Part shown: positions 42,988-44,420 of the stretch, one piece after another
Layout: each line of letters begins with the position of its first letter
Position numbering within the stretch: position 1 is the stretch's first letter
DNA from: Aquimixticola soesokkakensis
Lineage (GTDB): Bacteria > Pseudomonadota > Alphaproteobacteria > Rhodobacterales > Rhodobacteraceae
Reading direction: 5' to 3'
Assembly (NCBI RefSeq): GCF_900172375.1
Contig: NZ_FWFS01000015.1
Span: 1-44,420 of the forward strand
Length of the DNA stretch: 44,420 bases
Translations under genes and position numbers: made by a program
Notes under the pieces: generated by a model
Database searches by the model: none
Told to the model about the DNA's origin: nothing
The model's input: only the letters and a program-made list of their open reading frames with translations

Positions 42988-43866
42988 CTGGACAAATCGA
43001 CGACACCCCCACCGAAGGATTACGAAGCGCTCGTGTTGCTTATACACGAGCGTTTCGAAACTATGAGCAAGACCTATCAGCAAATCGCGCGTTTCCTGAC
43101 GCAAAACCCGAACGAAGTGGCCGTACATTCGGTCAATGCGATTGCCCAGCGATGTGGTACCCATGCGTCGAGCTTTGTCCGTTTTGCACAGGCCCTTGGG
43201 TATTCCGGGTTCAAAGATCTCCAGTTGCTTTTCCAAAAGCGTCTGGAAACAGCCGCACCAGGCTTTGAAGCCCGTATCCGTGCCTTGGAAGACGAGCTTG
43301 TAAACAGGGACGATCCGACCGACTTCGGATTTTTGCGCGAGCTGGTCGTCAAGGACATTGCAGCTCTTCAGTCGCTGTTGGACGACGTGGATCCCGCGCA
43401 ATTGTCCTATGCCGCCGATTTGCTGAGTGAAGCAAATACCGTTTATCTTGTGGGTCAACTCCGGTCGGCTCCGGTTGCCGAATTCCTCCGCTATATGCTC
43501 ACTATGATCGGAAAACGCTGCGTGATGCTCGATCCGAGCGGCGGGCTTGCCACACACATGTCCAAAACGATGACAAAGCAAGACGTACTGGTTGCTGTCT
43601 CGTTTCGCTATTATGCCACCGAGGTTGTCTCCATAGTGCATGAGGCGCGCGAAAAAGAAATAAAAACCGTTGCGATTTCTGACAGTACACTTTCCCCACT
43701 CGCTAAATCTGCTGATGCGTTTTTCGCGGTGCCGGAGCATAGACATACGTTTTCAAGGTCTATTGCAGCGCCATCCTGCGTCGCGCAAGCTATTGTCCTT
43801 GCAACGGCGGCCCGCTTGCAAAGCGGCTCAGCACATCCTGAAATTCCGATCGTGACGCAAGTTTGA
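42988..43866 (+). CDS. MurR/RpiR family transcriptional regulator, probable iol regulator
   Basis: About 292 residues if started at the CTG at 42988. N-terminal HTH_6 domain: YEALVLLIHERFETMSKTYQ, then VHSVNAIAQRCGTHASSFVR and ALGYSGFKDLQLLF. The C-terminal SIS sugar-binding domain includes VYLVGQLRSAPVAEFL, LVAVSFRYYATEVV and VAISDSTLSPLAKSA. The track start at GTG 43033 would cut the first helix. A strong GGGAGGAG (42973-42980) lies 7 bases before the CTG, and no ATG, GTG or TTG is in frame between. RpiR proteins bind a sugar (phosphate) and often control inositol genes, so this one probably binds the palindrome upstream of iolG. Confidence 0.85.
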   Translation: MDKSTTPPPKDYEALVLLIHERFETMSKTYQQIARFLTQNPNEVAVHSVNAIAQRCGTHASSFVRFAQALGYSGFKDLQLLFQKRLETAAPGFEARIRALEDELVNRDDPTDFGFLRELVVKDIAALQSLLDDVDPAQLSYAADLLSEANTVYLVGQLRSAPVAEFLRYMLTMIGKRCVMLDPSGGLATHMSKTMTKQDVLVAVSFRYYATEVVSIVHEAREKEIKTVAISDSTLSPLAKSADAFFAVPEHRHTFSRSIAAPSCVAQAIVLATAARLQSGSAHPEIPIVTQV

Positions 43867-44292
43867 TCGTCTCTGTCTTATTCTCAATGTGGTAATCCGC
43901 CCATCCTCAACGTACTGTATTCCTTAAACTTTTGCGGATTTCTAAAAGTTTGTCCCACTCGAGATCATGAATATCGTGCAGGGCGCGCAGTTTACGTCCT
44001 TTGAAGCGACCAAACGACTTACACTGATCGGGGCCAGGGTCGCGGTTAACTGCAATGGCGGTGCCTTGACGGTCTCTTCATCGGGCTTCTCTGGCGACAC
44101 CCAAACGGCATTAGGTAATATATACATAAGCTTATACGATTTTGGCGGGCAGAGGCGGATGGCTGTTCCTAGCAAGAGCAAGGGAAGCCCGGGTGCCGAA
44201 CTACTCGTCAACATCCGTGAGACCGGCATCAAACAGAACCTTGTGCTCCTGAGACCCGTTTTGCGGTCGATGCCGGCGGTCGCCGCCTCTAG
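43867..44292. other. Stretch with only a possible gene remnant
   Basis: No confident gene. On the minus strand, one frame (about 44080-43900) reads RDRQGTAIAVNRDPGP, then FGRFKGRKLRALHDIHDLE and WDKLLEIRKSLRNTVR before a stop. This looks coding-like but has stop codons just upstream and no recognised family. Other open frames here have no ribosome site. Confidence 0.4.
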
Positions 44293-44420
44293 ATGTGAAC
44301 CGGCATGCAAGATTGACCCCAGTATTGGGGTAATCGGCGTCCAAAAGTGACCCCCCTGATATTTCTGATTTGATGCTTTCTCAGTTGCATGAGGGAGCGC
44401 GATGGAGATGTTGGTTGTGG
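44293..44420 (+). mobile_element. Left end of an IS21-family insertion sequence (runs off the window)
   Basis: Starts TGTGAACCGGCATGCAAGAT with internal short repeats of the type TTGACCCC and AAGTGACCCC, as at IS21-family ends. A GAGGGAGCGCG ribosome site then leads to an ATG at 44402. Only the first part of the element is inside the window. Confidence 0.7.
44402..44420 (+). CDS. istA: Start of IS21-family transposase IstA (partial)
   Basis: Only six codons are visible (MEMLVV), which match the common start of alphaproteobacterial IstA proteins. GAGGGAG lies upstream. The rest lies beyond the window. Confidence 0.6.

Noticed and set aside
43942-44310. 122-codon minus-strand open frame
   Set aside because: No ribosome site, crosses into the IS21 end, and its composition is unlike neighbouring proteins.

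Overview
The window looks like chromosomal DNA of an alphaproteobacterium, most likely of the Rhodobacterales/Roseobacter group. The evidence is a high-GC coding style, many AGGAGG-type ribosome sites with ATGA/TGATG gene overlaps, a Frc/Iat-type sugar ABC transporter, an RpiR-controlled inositol cluster, YaeQ and a 1147-residue pyruvate carboxylase. No species can be named from the sequence alone.

Region A (1-11347, + strand) reads as one block. It holds the 3' end of a gene for an acidic protein built from 40-residue repeats, then two ABC exporter half-transporters whose nucleotide-binding domains are both degenerate, an HlyD-type membrane fusion protein, a response regulator carrying an ATPase-like output domain, a large CHASE-domain hybrid histidine kinase and an orphan periplasmic sugar-binding protein. 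I infer a type I secretion unit for the repeat protein tied to a signalling pathway in which the binding protein may present a sugar-like ligand to the kinase, as LuxP does for LuxQ.

Region B (11400-14735) has ordinary genes: yaeQ, a Sad-type semialdehyde dehydrogenase, an NAD(P)-binding NmrA-like protein and a cysteine-rich protein.

Region C (14790-25060) is an island of mobile and defence DNA: a decayed IS3-family element, a scrap of a prophage lysis gene, a McrBC restriction system, a truncated GIY-YIG nuclease gene and a chimera of IS3- and IS256-family transposases. mcrB is cut by a 2248-bp IS1-family element with imperfect terminal repeats and an exact 8-bp target duplication. Besides its transposase, this element carries three co-oriented overlapping genes: a small basic protein, a Panacea-domain (SocA/PanA-type antitoxin) protein and a coiled-coil membrane protein. 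It also carries a perfect inverted pair of DnaA-box sequences. This cargo looks like an addiction module and is the most striking feature of the window.

Region D (25268-43866) is metabolic. Pyruvate carboxylase is followed by two divergent operons. The minus-strand genes are iolD, iolE, a short-chain dehydrogenase, a Gfo/Idh/MocA oxidoreductase and a sugar ABC transporter. The plus-strand genes are iolG, an aldehyde dehydrogenase, an HpcH/HpaI aldolase, a D-2-hydroxyacid dehydrogenase, two more Gfo/Idh/MocA oxidoreductases and an RpiR regulator. An 18-bp perfect palindrome sits in the divergent promoter region. The upper inositol pathway (IolG, IolE, IolD) is present, but iolB, iolC, iolJ and iolA are not in the window; a non-phosphorylated aldolase/dehydrogenase set stands in their place. 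The window closes with the left end of an IS21-family element.
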